From assembly GCA_028023455.1 (NCBI GenBank), contig JAQFVV010012498.1:1056001-1120000 (forward strand): 64,000 nt of DNA. Reading direction: 5' to 3'. This DNA comes from Epiperipatus broadwayi. Lineage: Eukaryota; Onychophora; Udeonychophora; Euonychophora; Peripatidae. Below are positions 11,881 to 22,777 of this stretch, piece after piece. A model generated the notes under the pieces. That model ran no database searches. It was not told the DNA's origin and saw only the letters and a program-made list of their open reading frames with translations. A program made the position numbers and the translations under genes. Within the stretch, counting starts at the first letter, position 1. Every line of letters starts with the position of its first letter.

Positions 11881-12755
11881 TAGTTATTTACTAAAGTACA
11901 AAAAAATTCATATTAAAGTCTTTTTATTAAAAAATAAACTTGACTATATGTTTTTTTCATCAGAAAAGTTTAAGATATTTGGAAAGATTGACATGAAAGA
12001 AGAGGATGATCAGCAGTGACTTTATCATCAGTGCCATTGAAAATCCAAACAAATAATGTTATTCAGAAAAAAAAAATGCTGTTTATATGACTGACTCAAC
12101 AGCAGTTAATAATTTACAATGATATAAGAATAAAAATGAGATAAGATTAAAAATCTGGGAGTTTGTAAAAACAAACATTTAATTTAGTATCTTAAATACA
12201 GTAAGAGTAATTATATTATCTATAAATTAAATAAGTCATAAATTAGACACTTGTTTATATATATGGCTAAATTAAAATGAAATTTTATTCAAATTCAGAA
12301 TGCATATGCTAGAATGCTTTTATGGACAGGTTAAAATTAATGCTCACTGTGAAAATAAGTTGTACTAAATCCAAATAATAAGCACTTGTGCAATTACCAC
12401 CTTGAAATGTCTACTTATGAATACAAAAGAAAATTTAAAAAAAAGGAAGACCATATCATGCTGATTGCGAGATTCATTATTATAACATATTTGCAACTTT
12501 TTTGGTAAAAAAAACCAAAATTACAAAAATCTTTTAGACTAATATTTTTTTCTTTGATTGATTATAAACACAAATGCTCTAAATATTATTGATTATAAAA
12601 CAAAAATGCTCTAAATATTTTAAAATTTTCATGAATAAAAGATATCTTAATGTTGATGGCTTCAAAAGCCATCTTTAAAAATTGATCATAAACAGAATTC
12701 ATATAAATCATGAACAGGGCATATTCAAAATGTTTACCAAAGTAAAATAGACAAT
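11881..12755. other. AT-rich DNA with a short duplication
   Basis: A short tandem repeat with unit GATTATAAA...AATGCTCTAAATATT occurs twice at about 12,555-12,620. No gene or RNA signal was recognised. Confidence 0.5.
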
Positions 12756-12759
12756 AAGC

Positions 12760-13160
12760 ATGCTGGTATATTTTTAATCTTTATTTGATAGTGGTATCCC
12801 ACCTGATATAACTTTGTTTATAAAATATTCATGCTCTCCACAGAATAATGCCAAAAGCTTTAAATATTTTGGAATTACATTAGCACCCAACAAATTCATT
12901 GATGACTCAGGAATGATTCGTAAGTGGAATGATATAAAGGGATTCCTGCTATATGAAGGTTAAAAACTTTGCAGTTTGATTATATATTAATTCATTCTAT
13001 TACTTTACTCCACAGCATCTATTGAATAAACTAGAGTAATCAATGGACATTAGTTTATAATTGATTGATCAATATTATAATAATGGAGTTGATTATTTAC
13101 TCCCATAGAGATACTGAGTGTACACTGGTTAGTAACATAATGCTTTGTTTGTTAGCTTGT
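12760..13160 (+). pseudogene. LINE reverse transcriptase scrap
   Basis: Broken frames read NNAKSFKYFGITLAPNKFI followed by MIRKWNDIKG, resembling the 'KYLGI...W..K' segment after the RT catalytic box in LINEs. Stops interrupt it throughout. No palm motif is visible and limits are approximate. It may belong to the same old family as the 0.5-2.8 kb remnant. Confidence 0.4.
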
Positions 13161-13182
13161 AACTGAAGTCATTGAGTACATT

Positions 13183-13434
13183 ATTATTGATCTATAGTCA
13201 AGCATATGTAACTAGGAAATATGTTGGGTCAAAATCTTAGATTGCATGAAATTTAAATTCGTATTTATCTTTAGAAATTTAACAGAAATTGTAACTAACT
13301 GTTGGATTATTACTGATATATAGTCAAGCATATATAACTAGAAAAATACTTGGGTTCAAAATCTTAGAATGGTTGAAATTTAAAGTCATATATAGCTTTT
13401 GCAGTTTAATAGAAATCATAATTAGGATGATTTA
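13183..13434 (+). repeat. 126-bp tandem duplication, diverged
   Basis: Two units (from about 13,183 and 13,309) share TATAGTCAAGCATAT, a following TTGGGT-CAAAATCTTAGA segment and a GAAATTTAAA segment. They differ at many positions, so the duplication is old. It directly follows the LINE scrap and may lie in its 3' sequence. Confidence 0.65.
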
Positions 13435-13970
13435 TGGTGCAAAACTATATTCCTTATTGAAAAAAGCCAATAACTAGAAAGAAGTTAGAGAATCACTTTG
13501 ACAATACTATCAAGAATCCACCAATAACTAAGTGAAATAAAATGGATTATTATCAAATATTTAAAGTATTTTAAATATGTTTATTTAAGAAGTAGGAATT
13601 TATGAGCTATTAAGTTTAAATGATATTAAGATCTTCATAATATAAATGTTCATGACATCAGTTTATTATAAATAGCTACAAGAAAAAAAAAAGAGAGATT
13701 TGAGGTAAATTAAATAAAATATAATACTTGGTATTAGTTTATGATAGGAATTTTTCATAAATGTGCAAAAAAGAATAACAATAATGTGAGAATTAATTAT
13801 GATTAATAAAACATGATGAATATGATTGAAAAAAATATAAAAAAATTTGACATCTAAGCATTTATTAAAATAGGATTTTGTTTTGCAAAATGGTATTTGT
13901 GTTAACATTTTTTTATTATATTAGAGATCAATTAAAAAAGACTTCTATAACATATAAAATATTTTGTTCA
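13435..13970. other. AT-rich DNA, no gene recognised
   Basis: The 80-codon minus frame at 13,666-13,908 is rich in Ile, Phe and Ser from A/T bias and shows no domain. The last five bases (13,966-13,970, GTTCA) are the target duplication of Gypsy element G1. Confidence 0.5.
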
Positions 13971-14831
13971 CGTTAAGTATGTATGTATATTTATATACAC
14001 ATGTAAATGAAAGTAAGAATAAATAAAAGTATTTATTAAAATGTATATTATATGGGTAAAATTAAATGTACATGTGTATAGGCAGAAGGCATATACATTA
14101 ATTATAAAGTACTATAGATTAATTAAATAGTATTAATTAAAAGAAGTAATTCCTATACCAAAGATTAGCTATACTGATAAGTAATCAGTAATAGCAAAGA
14201 GATAAATCTAAGCTAAGTAAAGATAGCCACTGCAACTATGGAATGTTAGTTCCTGATCAATCTCAATGATAATGAAAACTGACATTTAAAAATACATAAA
14301 TGGAATGTAAATGATTTATCTGATTCCAAGAATCGGATAAGAGAACTCAAGATATAGGTCACCATGTGGGCAGCTGATGATCAATCAAAAGGGACAATGG
14401 ACTACACCCAGGTGTTCAGGTAGAAAAACCAGGAGAAAAAGGACTATTGAGGTGAAGTTCCAGGTATGCAGATGTGCTGTCCAACGAATGCTGTCAACAC
14501 CTCCTTCTTCACCTATACCCTTGTGGAGAAGTTTACCTCCAAACATCCCAAAGTAAACCCAGGGATTCATTACAGGTCATACAGATCTTCAGTATTATTT
14601 TGTAAGTCTTTGGGCCCATATAATTGTGTTATGTAGGGTATTTATATAAAGTGTGTGATTTAGAATGTATAAAAAAATACTATTCATATATAACACACAC
14701 ATCTGACCCTATGTTAATTAAATTTCAATATTTCTAACTACTAGCCATGTCCATTCCATTTTATTCAGAGTATTCCTTTTACTATTAATTTATGCAATCC
14801 AGAGGGCAACAGTTTGCCTCTGGACACAGCA
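13971..14831 (+). repeat. 5' LTR of G1
   Basis: Pairs with 22,778-23,618 (for example the shared ATTAATTATAAAGTACTATA and GCCACTGCAACTATGGAATG). It ends ACACAGCA at the same point as the 3' copy, and visible substitutions and indels separate the two. Confidence 0.9.
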
Positions 14832-14833
14832 AT

Positions 14834-14851
14834 TGGCACAGTCACAATTTC
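14834..14851 (+). promoter_or_regulatory. tRNA primer-binding site of G1
   Basis: Starts TGGCACAG two bases after the LTR end, as expected for pairing with a tRNA 3'-CCA end. The tRNA was not identified. Confidence 0.6.
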
Positions 14852-15760
14852 TGAGATGAACCCACAGCAAGTCGATAACAATAGCTCAGTGACAGCTAAA
14901 TTGGTCAGAGTCAAACTAATCAACAGTTGGAGCAAACAACTTATATACATAAATTTTTTTTTTTTTTGCCAATTGTTGAACTCACCAAAATGCAACTGGC
15001 AATAGCAGAATTTGATGTCAGAGAGGCAAGTTAGTGGCCCCTATACATCCATCAAATTGAGAAACTTTTTATTATAAACAGAGTGTTAGAGGATAAATTT
15101 AAAACAGTGACATTATTATGTTTTGTAGGAAAAGATGTCATTTAAATAGCAAACAGGAACTGTGAACCCCAAACTCCCGACGAGTTAACATCATTTGTCT
15201 GACTACTTTAACCTTCATCCATCTAGGCACATTGCCAGACTCCATTTTAGAAATCGCTATCAAGGCAAAAAATTAGAAAACTCAAGATAACTTGCGAACT
15301 TACAAAAAACTGTGTCTATGACTCATATGTGGAGAAAGCTCTCCTCAAACAATTCTTATGTGGAATGAGTAGTAATAGACTTAGACAGCAGTTACTGGCT
15401 GATATAGATATTAGTTATAATGAAGCTATCAAACATGGTATAATCCATGAATTGGTCTTGGAGCAAGCAAAAGAATTTGATATAAAAATAGTGAACAATG
15501 ATTAAACAGAAATGCATAAAGTTGACAAACCCGAGAGAAAGCCAAATAAAAGGGAATTAATGATAGAAATAAAAGTCCAATAAAGTGTTTTTGTTTTGGA
15601 AAACCGAATCACATTGTTGGTGAGTGCTTCTATAAAGATGAATGTTGCATACCCTGCAATAAAGTAGGGCACATAGAAAAAATGTGCAAAAACAAAAAAT
15701 TCAACCATGAAAAGAAAAAAAATAGCCATGAGGGAACTAAGAAATGTCAACTGACTATCA
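14852..15760 (+). pseudogene. Gag of G1 with two zinc knuckles
   Basis: Decayed frames run from the primer site to the protease. The best part, 15,586-15,687, reads two CCHC knuckles in tandem. In the first (CFCFGKPNHIVGEC) the second Cys of the usual C-x2-C spacing is displaced or lost. The second (CCIPCNKVGHIEKMC) is intact. Upstream, SLEKAL-like and DRLL-like text of the capsid region is too degraded for domain limits. Gag packages the element RNA. Multiple stops make this copy inactive. Confidence 0.65.
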
Positions 15761-15774
15761 CAGTAATTTATGGA

Positions 15775-16180
15775 AAACTCTTATTGATGGAAATTGATGG
15801 TGGTATCAGGGTGTCATTGGTTCATTGGTTTCTGTGAGCGATTGGAAATCTATCACAGCTGACATAACCCAAGCTGATGAATACCAAACTCAAAGATCTG
15901 GTTGTCAATGGCAACCCCATAAAAATCAAAGGAGTAATTCAGGCCCCAATCTCCATCGACAATGAGAAAATAGTAAAATTGCTGTTTATAGTGTGCGCCC
16001 CTGTAAACCCCCTCATTGGCCATGATTGGTTTAATCAATTTGGAATAAAAATCTCTTATCAAAAATATTGACAATGAAAGAAATCTTAGAGACAATGTCC
16101 CTAAACTTTTTATGAAGAACCGGGAATAATTAAAACCAAAGCAGTATCATTAGAAATGTCACCAGAGGCAGTACCTATCA
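15775..16180 (+). pseudogene. Aspartic protease of G1
   Basis: LLMEIDGGIRVSLV (15,778-15,820) corresponds to the retropepsin active-site segment, with DGG where D-T/S-G is usual. About 75 codons on, LIGHDWF (about 16,008-16,030) matches the family's C-terminal LLGRDW. A frame break lies just after the active site, associated with a short repeat of GGTT-ATTGGTTTCTGTG. The frame runs on into the linker to RT and is cut at 16,180, where element G2 begins. Confidence 0.65.
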
Positions 16181-16335
16181 TGTTATTGCTTGTATTGGTT
16201 GATGAGGGATGACACCTCACATGAGAAGGAAGGCAGGAAGGGAGTTTGGAACGGAGGTACATGTAAAAGCTGGGTGAGTGAATAGAGCAGATTAGTTAAA
16301 AGAAACTGTGTGTGTTTACTAAAACAAACATGACA
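16181..16335 (+). repeat. 5' LTR of G2 (single copy in window)
   Basis: Begins TGTTATTG and ends ...TGACA immediately before the primer site. The short length (155 bp) is typical of several Gypsy clades. The call rests on the TG...CA ends, the adjoining primer site and gag; no second copy is present for confirmation. Confidence 0.55.
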
Positions 16336-16353
16336 TGGTGTCAGGAGTGATTC
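16336..16353 (+). promoter_or_regulatory. tRNA primer-binding site of G2
   Basis: TGGTGTCAGGAGTGATTC abuts the LTR end. TGGTGTCAG starts are familiar among Gypsy primer sites. Confidence 0.6.
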
Positions 16354-16376
16354 CTAAGCAATTTTTCAAATGGTGA

Positions 16377-17135
16377 ATGACTGAAGATTGCAAACAGTGG
16401 CTTTTAATTCCCAACCTTGAGTTTTTTTTGTTGCTCGATTGTTTATGCAATATTGAACCCTTGTCCATGGAAGGAAATATGGTAGTTAAATGGACTGAAT
16501 GGAAAGAACTATTTCTCAATTTCCTGGAGCCATCAGAGAATAATACAAAGTCTGATAAGGTAAAATTGGAAATTTTGCATCATTTTATTGGGAAAGAAGG
16601 GAGAGGTGTAACATCAACCCTGGATGTCACCAATGCAGATGATAAAATGAAACTGCAACCTGTGTTAAATCAAATGGATAGATATTTCAAAGCAAGGAAA
16701 ACAATGTTGTATGATAGAATAAAAGTGTATACAATGGAACTGCATGATAGTGAATCGGTTGACCACTTTTTTTACACGTTTGAAATTAGCAATTGATAAA
16801 GGTGATCAGAAACAAAACATTCTTCATAACAGAATTATTATGGTCCAAAAAGATGAAGGACTGAAAGATCGCTTACTTGAAAAAGGTGATATTTCATTAG
16901 AGAAAGCATTGGAAATAATATGTGGGCATGAAACTAAATGTCTCAAAGATGAACTGTTGGGTAAACCTGAACAATGCATTAATGTAATAATGAGGAATTT
17001 ATTGATTGACATACAAAACTGTCAAAAATATAGTCATAATCATCCAAAATGTCAGTGTCTTGCATTTGGAAAAAAGTGTTATAAGTGTGGAAAATGAAAT
17101 CACTTTACCAGCAATTGCTGTACAATAAACTCCAA
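16377..17135 (+). pseudogene. Gag of G2, frameshifted
   Basis: Two overlapping frames (16,377-16,796 and 16,744-17,097) together give a typical Gypsy Gag: a W-x2-W-x2-F capsid start (KWTEWKELF), ILHHFIGKEGR, then YFKARK, LKDRLL and SLEKALEI. The shift lies in a T7 run near 16,765. A zinc knuckle begins at KCYKCGK, is cut by a stop (17,095), and continues out of frame with NHFTSNCC. Gag forms the particle that packages element RNA. This is one of the better preserved coding pieces in the window. Confidence 0.75.
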
Positions 17136-17242
17136 CCATAATAAAGATGCAACTCAAAAATGATACCACTTAAATACAAAATATAATAAAAATAAAAATT
17201 AAAAGTGGATGCTGTATACATGAAGTACATGATACTGCATCA

Positions 17243-17491
17243 TTGGAATCACCATACAGTGGTGATGATGGAAATGTGGTTGCATGTATGAGACGTGTTG
17301 ATTCAACTCATTCGTCCGATGTCTGGTATGAGCAAATACTAATAGGTGGCACTAAAGTGAAAATCAAATTAGACCTTGGAGCTGATGTAAACATTATGTC
17401 TAAAAAAATGCTCCAAACTGTTTCTCCACAGCCAACAGTACACAGAACAAAAGTGAACTTATGTGCTTTTGGAAGATCATATTCCAATTGA
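17243..17491 (+). pseudogene. Aspartic protease of G2
   Basis: The 82-residue frame contains IKLDLGADVNIMS at about residues 41-53, the retropepsin active-site loop with D-L-G in place of D-T-G, followed by the usual hydrophobic segment. It lacks the C-terminal glycine-rich segment because of a stop at 17,489. The position between gag and RT is as expected. Confidence 0.65.
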
Positions 17492-17634
17492 GAAAGTGAA
17501 AATTCCCTGCACAGTAAATAAGAATATGCATGATATACATTTTATTATAGTGAAAGAAAATGAACCAACACTTCTTAGCTGCAGTGCATGTTAGTTGTTA
17601 GGTTTAATTAAGCAAACTAGAGGTACTATACAAA

Positions 17635-17815
17635 GAGTAACTTTGAAAGCTAATAAAGATAAAGATAATAATAATAATGAAAATAAAGATAAAAAAGTAA
17701 ACAGTAAAAAAGCTAAAAAAAAATATTGAAACACATGAGAGTAAAAAAAAGGGCTAATTTTAAAACAGTATATGAGGGGGCGAATTTTAAAACAGTATAT
17801 GAGGGTTAGAAGGAT
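17635..17815 (+). repeat. A-rich linker and short tandem repeat inside G2
   Basis: A (GATAA/AATAA) rich tract at 17,650-17,740 is followed by two copies of AATTTTAAAACAGTATATGA at about 17,755 and 17,783. It disrupts the protease-RT linker. Confidence 0.7.
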
Positions 17816-17869
17816 GTTTTTGAGGTGTAGGTTATGAGAGTGAATATCACCTCACTGTTGACCCAACCC

Positions 17870-18660
17870 ATCAACCAATAGTCCCTCCTCCTAAGCTGGT
17901 TCCTCTTAGTTTACATGAAAAGTTACGTAAGGAATTAAATAAAATCGAAGGATGATGGTGTCATAAGTCCAGTAATTTATCCTACTAATTGGGTAAGTAG
18001 CTTGTTAATAGTTGAAAAGTCAAACAATACTATGAAATTATGTATTGACCCAAGGAATCTTATAACAAAGCACTAACAAGAGACAATTATAAAATGCCAA
18101 CGCCGGAGACAATTCTGAATACAACAGTAGGGATGAAATATTTTACAGTTTTAGATTTGAAACCGGGACTTTGGAATATAAACTTGACAATAAGTCAGCA
18201 GATTTAACAACTTTTAACACACCTTTTGGAAGGTATCGTTTTAATTGACTGCCTTTTGGTCTAAGTATATCCCCAGAAATTTTTCAGAAAACCAATGATG
18301 GATTGTTTGCTAATCTTCCGGGTATTAGTATTACAGTTGATGATTTTTTTAAAAGGGGGAAAAACTGCTGAAGAAATGCAAAATAATTTATTATTGGTAT
18401 TGGATAGAGCATGCATAGTGAATGCAAAGTTTAATCCAGATAAAGTGCAATATTTCCAAACCGAACTGAAATACATAGGACAAATATTTTCTGGAGGTGG
18501 AATTTCAATTGACCCTAACAAAACAGAAGTAATACAAAAACTTGAACCACCTCAAGACAAACAAGGTTTAAGACGAATTTCTGGAAATGGTAAATTATTT
18601 AATGCCATATATTCTGAACTTAGTGGATTTGATAGTACCCTTGAGATATCTTAATAAAAA
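17870..18660 (+). pseudogene. Reverse transcriptase of G2
   Basis: Broken frames give the Gypsy RT order: VEKSNNTMKLCIDPRNL (about 18,010), the FTVLD-like block (about 18,140), TFNTPFGRY/LPFGLS (about 18,215-18,265), then a damaged catalytic box (about 18,335, VDD-F). The open frame 18,295-18,654 includes YFQTELKYIGQIFSGGGIS, the 'KxxxGHxxS' segment after the palm, with Gln for His. A run of T residues adjoins the catalytic box. Stops and at least three shifts inactivate it. Confidence 0.7.
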
Positions 18661-19075
18661 TAATGTCATGTGGGTATGGAATGCTCATTATCAACAATGC
18701 TTTGACATTTTAAAAGAAACAATTTGTAATGCAACATCACTAGCTCATTTTGATACTAAAGTTCCTGTCAGGTGGATGCCTCACAAATAGGACTAGGTGG
18801 AGTTCTAATGTAAAATGGCAAACCTGTTATGTATAATATCCATGCACTTTAACGCATGTCAGAAATTTCATTATTATGTCTATGGATGCAACATAACTGT
18901 TCACACTGATCATAAGCCACTGCTTGCTATTGCAAACAAACTTTTTGACAAAATCACATACAGACCAATGATTTGTGATGAGGCTACAATGACATCGACT
19001 GAACTTCAAGTATCGCCCTGGAAAGGAACTGTATATTGCAAATGCTTTATCACGTAACTATATGAACACAACACA
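18660..19075 (+). pseudogene. RNase H of G2
   Basis: Text such as CFDILKETI (18,695) starts the connection. VTVHTDHKPL-like text (18,895, ITVHTDHKPLLAI) is the conserved TDHKPL block, and LSRNY at about 19,050 closes the domain. Frames are broken at 18,790 and elsewhere. The domain degrades the RNA strand of the RNA-DNA hybrid in active elements. Confidence 0.65.
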
Positions 19076-19189
19076 ACAGAAAGATGCTTGTGAAATACAC
19101 ACTGCAAGTAAAATACTGTCAGTACTTGGGATGAATTAAAAAGAGTTTATCCATCAGATGAAGAAGCTTCAGGACTAATTATGCATATA

Positions 19190-20110
19190 CATATTGGATG
19201 GCCAAAACACAAGCGTGATGTGTCTCCAGCTTTACAAAAGTTTTGACAAAATCATTACAAATTTACATTGCATCATGATATATTGCAACATGATGGGAAA
19301 TTATTTATACCAATATCATTGCATCCTCGAAGTGACTTTACTCCACGAATCTCATATCGGTATTGAGAAACTGAAGTCCAGAGCTCAACAATCATTTTAC
19401 TGGCCAAATATTAATCGAGACATTGAATCTCTTGTTGCTGACTGTTCAACATGTGCTACATATTGACCAGCTCTGCCAAAAGAACCATTATTGCCACATC
19501 CGGTGCCTGCATGACCATGGAAGATTGGTGGTGATATTTTTGATTACAGTAACCATAGTGTTATCTGATTCTAGTAGATTATTTTTCTAAATATCTTGAG
19601 GTACTTTTCCTGCCTGACAAGACTGCTCCGTCTGTAGTGAAGCTGTGCAAATCTACTTTTGCTATATGCCATTTGCTTAATTCGCATTTAGACAGTTGGC
19701 AAAAGAGTGGTGTTTCAAGGTGACCACATTGAGTCCCCACTATCCACAGTTTAACGGACAGACAGAACAAAATATTCAACAATCAAGCAGTTGTTTTGGA
19801 AAGCTCATTCATCTGGGATTGACCCAGAGTTAGCTCTTCTTGAATTTCAAAATACACTAATAAGTGGAATGAAAACTTCTCCATCACAACTACTGATGTC
19901 AATCAGATAAAGTTACCATCTTTTTCTAAACAACTTATATCTACGACTGCCCCAAAGCCTGCAAACATCTAATACATCAACAAAGTAAACAGAAAAAATT
20001 CCATGATAGGACAACTAGAAATCTCCATCTGAGAAGACTGATCAACTGGGATGAGTGTATGATAGAATTAAATGGGAAAAGTGTAGAATTTTGGAAAAAA
20101 TTCCCAAACC
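19190..20110 (+). pseudogene. Integrase of G2
   Basis: The zinc-binding N-terminus is seen in 19,194-19,466: HESHIGIEKLKSRAQQSFYW, then CSTC about 30 residues on (HHCC). The catalytic core follows in shifted frames: GGDIFDYSN (first Asp, about 19,530), DYFSKYLEV (about 19,575), and SPHYPQFNGQTEQ with the catalytic Glu (about 19,735-19,770). The second Asp block is not recognisable. The C-terminal part runs into the truncation near 20,110. Confidence 0.7.
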
Positions 20111-20115
20111 AAAGT

Positions 20116-21125
20116 CTTTCTGCAAACCATGGAAGGTCCCTTTTGCTCAGAAAGAAAAAAATTTGAAAGAAATAAATGAATTAGTTGATAACAGCGTAAT
20201 AAAACTGACAGAGAAAGCCGAGTTGGCTACTCGACTGGTGATAATAACAAAACCTATAAGCTAGATACAATTGTGTGGTGATTACTGCATATCCATTAAC
20301 AAATCAATAAATAAACATGCATGCCCCATCCCAAACTTCAAGAAGATTATAGCATCATTACAAAAATCTAAATATTTTGCGAAATTAGACCTGCATGTAG
20401 CCTTCCATCAAATTGTGGTTATTAAAATCTACATATTTTGTAAAATTAGACCTGCCTGTAGCCTTCCATCAAATTGTGGTTACTAAAATTGAAATATTTT
20501 GTGAAATTAGACCTGCATGTAGCCTTCCATCAAATTGTGGTTACTAATAAAGCTGCCAAAATTACAACCTTCACTGTGCATGTAAGGTTATTCAGATGCA
20601 AATGACTCCCGTTTGGCATAGCTTCGGCACCCAGCATATTCAAATCAAAAATTGAGTCCCTACTTAGTGAACTCGAAGGTACCACCCCTTATTTTGATGA
20701 AATATTAATTACTGCAATTTCAGAAAATGAATTGAATAGTTGTTTTATAAAAGTTTGCCAAAGACGAGAAATTTGGGGCAAAATTTAAATCTAGAAAAAA
20801 GAATATGGAAGGCCAGGGAAACAAAGTTTTTGGGACACATTATCTCAAGCTCAGGTAGTAACTCCTATCCCAAAAGAGTTAAAGCAATATCCGAAGATAG
20901 AAGGCCTAACTATGTAAAGCAGCTTCAGGCTTTTTTGGGCCTTGTGAATTATTTTGAGGACTTCCTGGACAGCAAAGCACACATAGCCAGACTGTTATAT
21001 GATTTATTAAAAAGAAAAAACAGAAATGGAAGTGGGAAGCAGCACACGAACAGACATTTCAGTATACCAAAGCTCTTCTCACATCAAATAAACTTCTGGT
21101 CCACTATAACAATGATCTAGAATTA
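20116..21125 (+). pseudogene. Reverse transcriptase of G1 with internal triplication
   Basis: After G2 the G1 frame resumes with FCKPWKVPFAQKEK, then ELVDNSVIKL, CGDYCISINKSI and KYFAKLDLHVAFHQI, the classical Gypsy RT start. A 61-bp unit covering the LDL-x-AFHQ block is present three times (20,372-20,555) and breaks the frame. The palm Asp pair is only weakly seen (about 20,690, FDEILI-like). The frame 20,740-21,120 carries TKFLGHIISSSG and LQAFLGLVNYFEDF, the conserved C-terminal RT/connection blocks. Confidence 0.75.
20372..20555 (+). repeat. 61-bp tandem triplication in G1 RT
   Basis: Units start at 20,372, 20,433 and 20,494 and contain TTAGACCTGCATGTAGCCTT with few changes. The unit is not a multiple of three, so it destroys the frame. 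Confidence 0.9.
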
Positions 21126-21129
21126 ACCC

Positions 21130-21480
21130 TAACAAATGATGGATTGGAATTCAGTGTGAGGGCAGTAATTTTCCACCCAGTCCACTCTGATACATGTCAC
21201 ACACCTTGTCCAAGGCGAAAACAAATTACAGTCAGCTGGACAAGGAAGCACCTTACCACAGTGTTTGGATTTCATAAATTCCACCAATATCTGTATGGAT
21301 GCCAATTCAAAATAATAACTGATCACAAACCACTGTTAGGAATTCGGGGCACTAAATAAATTTCTGAACATTTAAGTCCTCATGCATTGAGATGGCTTAA
21401 CATACTCACAGGCTATGACCACAGCCTCGAATATAATAAGGGCAAGAAAATTGGCCATGTTGATGTGCTATCATGAATGC
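21130..21480 (+). pseudogene. RNase H of G1
   Basis: The frame 21,144-21,359 contains FHKFHQYLYG and FKIITDHKPLLGI, the conserved 'F..Y..G..F...TDHKPL' segment. DVLS-like text ends the domain at about 21,460. The first catalytic Asp region (about 21,130) reads LTNDG. Stops interrupt both sides. Confidence 0.65.
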
Positions 21481-21759
21481 AGGACCAGTTAGAGAAAGGA
21501 CAAATCAATGTAGAAATTAATTACATCAACACACTTAAGGGCCAGATCCTTAATAGCATAAAAGAAGCCAGGTGATCTAATGAAGATGCTGGATACAGAT
21601 GGATTACGAAAAAAATCAGTAACAGTTGGCCAAAATAACAGCCATCTTTCTTGCATATAGGGTTATGGAAAGCTCAGGAACTGTTGTCCATTTGTAAAAG
21701 GTGCATACTTAAAGATGATCAAGTCCTAATCCCAATAAATGGCAGATTACAAATAATGA

Positions 21760-22560
21760 AGGTCTTCCAGGCATCATTAGGGCAAAAGCTTTAGACTGTA
21801 GTTATATCTGGTAGCCGAAAATTAATAATGATATCAGAATGTTTATAAAAAAATGTGCAAGCTGTCAGTCATGTGCAAATGCACTACCAACCAAATTCAA
21901 GTCCTGGAAAGAAGCTGAGAAACCATGGCAAAAAATACACATTGTTCACTGCAGTCCAACGCAGGGACAATTGTTTCTGGGAGCTGTTGATGCCTACTCA
22001 GGATGGTCCGAATATAAACCAGTTAAAAATATAAGTTCAGATGAAACAATCAACAAACTGATGGAGATTTTTTCATACCATGGATTTCCGGAAAGCCTAG
22101 TATCCGACAATGGTACGGGTTTGCATCAGAAAAATTCAGACATTATGTATGAATGTGGAATAAAGCATATATTCACTCCACCATACCCCCCCCCCCCCTC
22201 GAATGAACTGGCTAAGAAAGTTATGCAAAATTTAAAATCAGCCATCAACAAAATGGGAAAACAGAGATTGCAGGAAGCATTTTCAACACACTTTTATATC
22301 AACATTCTATGCCTATAGCTAAATCAGGCAAATCATCCACAGTAAGTTTGCTAAAATTATATAATCCAAACATTATGAAGCATCTACAATCATAAATTAC
22401 AAATTTGTACTGAGAGAACATGTGCGGGTCAGAAATAATCTTAAGAGATTTTGGACAAAGGCTGAAATTGTAAGCATCTGAATGGCAGACAGAAGTGTTA
22501 TATAAAAACATCAACCAGTTGTGGAAGGATGAAAATATAGAAGAAATGCCACAGCCATTT
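21760..22560 (+). pseudogene. Integrase of G1, catalytic residues lost
   Basis: The 159-residue frame 21,839-22,318 starts at CASCQSC, equivalent to the CxxC of the zinc-binding domain. W-x-KIHI then reads V where the first catalytic Asp is expected (HIVHC). DAYSGWSEYKPV and SYHGFPESLVSDNG, with the second Asp, are well preserved. A C10 run at about 22,188-22,198 sits in the PPYP segment, and the catalytic Glu block reads SNELAKKV, with Lys in place of the expected Glu. Two of three catalytic acids are therefore gone. A decayed C-terminal part runs to about 22,560. Confidence 0.75.
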
Positions 22561-22777
22561 CTGAAAAGTGATAACAGTAATACACTATCATGACAATATG
22601 AAAATAGAAATGGAAATCACTCCCACTGCAGATGAACAAGAAAATATTACAAATCTTGAAACAAAATCCCCTCAATGTGCAAAGAGAGAGAGAGATCCCC
22701 CCCCCTTAGTAATTACGTTTTAAGTTCAGAGAACAGAAAAAATTAAAACGCATGAATCTCTGAACATGAGGGCAGTA

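Larger units (their letters stand above)
16181..20115 (+). mobile_element. Ty3/Gypsy element G2, nested in G1, no 3' LTR
   Basis: A 5' LTR (16,181-16,335), primer site, gag, protease, RT, RNase H and integrase follow in order on the plus strand. The insertion splits the G1 linker between protease and RT. G1 protein text stops at ...VPI (about 16,179) and resumes with FCKPWKVPF (about 20,117), which joins naturally. No second LTR copy exists at the right edge, so G2 is 3'-truncated or was joined by recombination. The right limit is accurate to about 20 bp. Confidence 0.75.

Noticed and set aside
14201-14600. Coding gene in the 61-codon minus frame 14,385-14,570
   Set aside because: Lies entirely in the G1 5' LTR, and the 3' LTR equivalent does not keep the frame.
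15502-15750. 82-codon minus-strand Phe-rich frame
   Set aside because: Shadow of the G1 zinc-knuckle and Lys-rich region on the plus strand.
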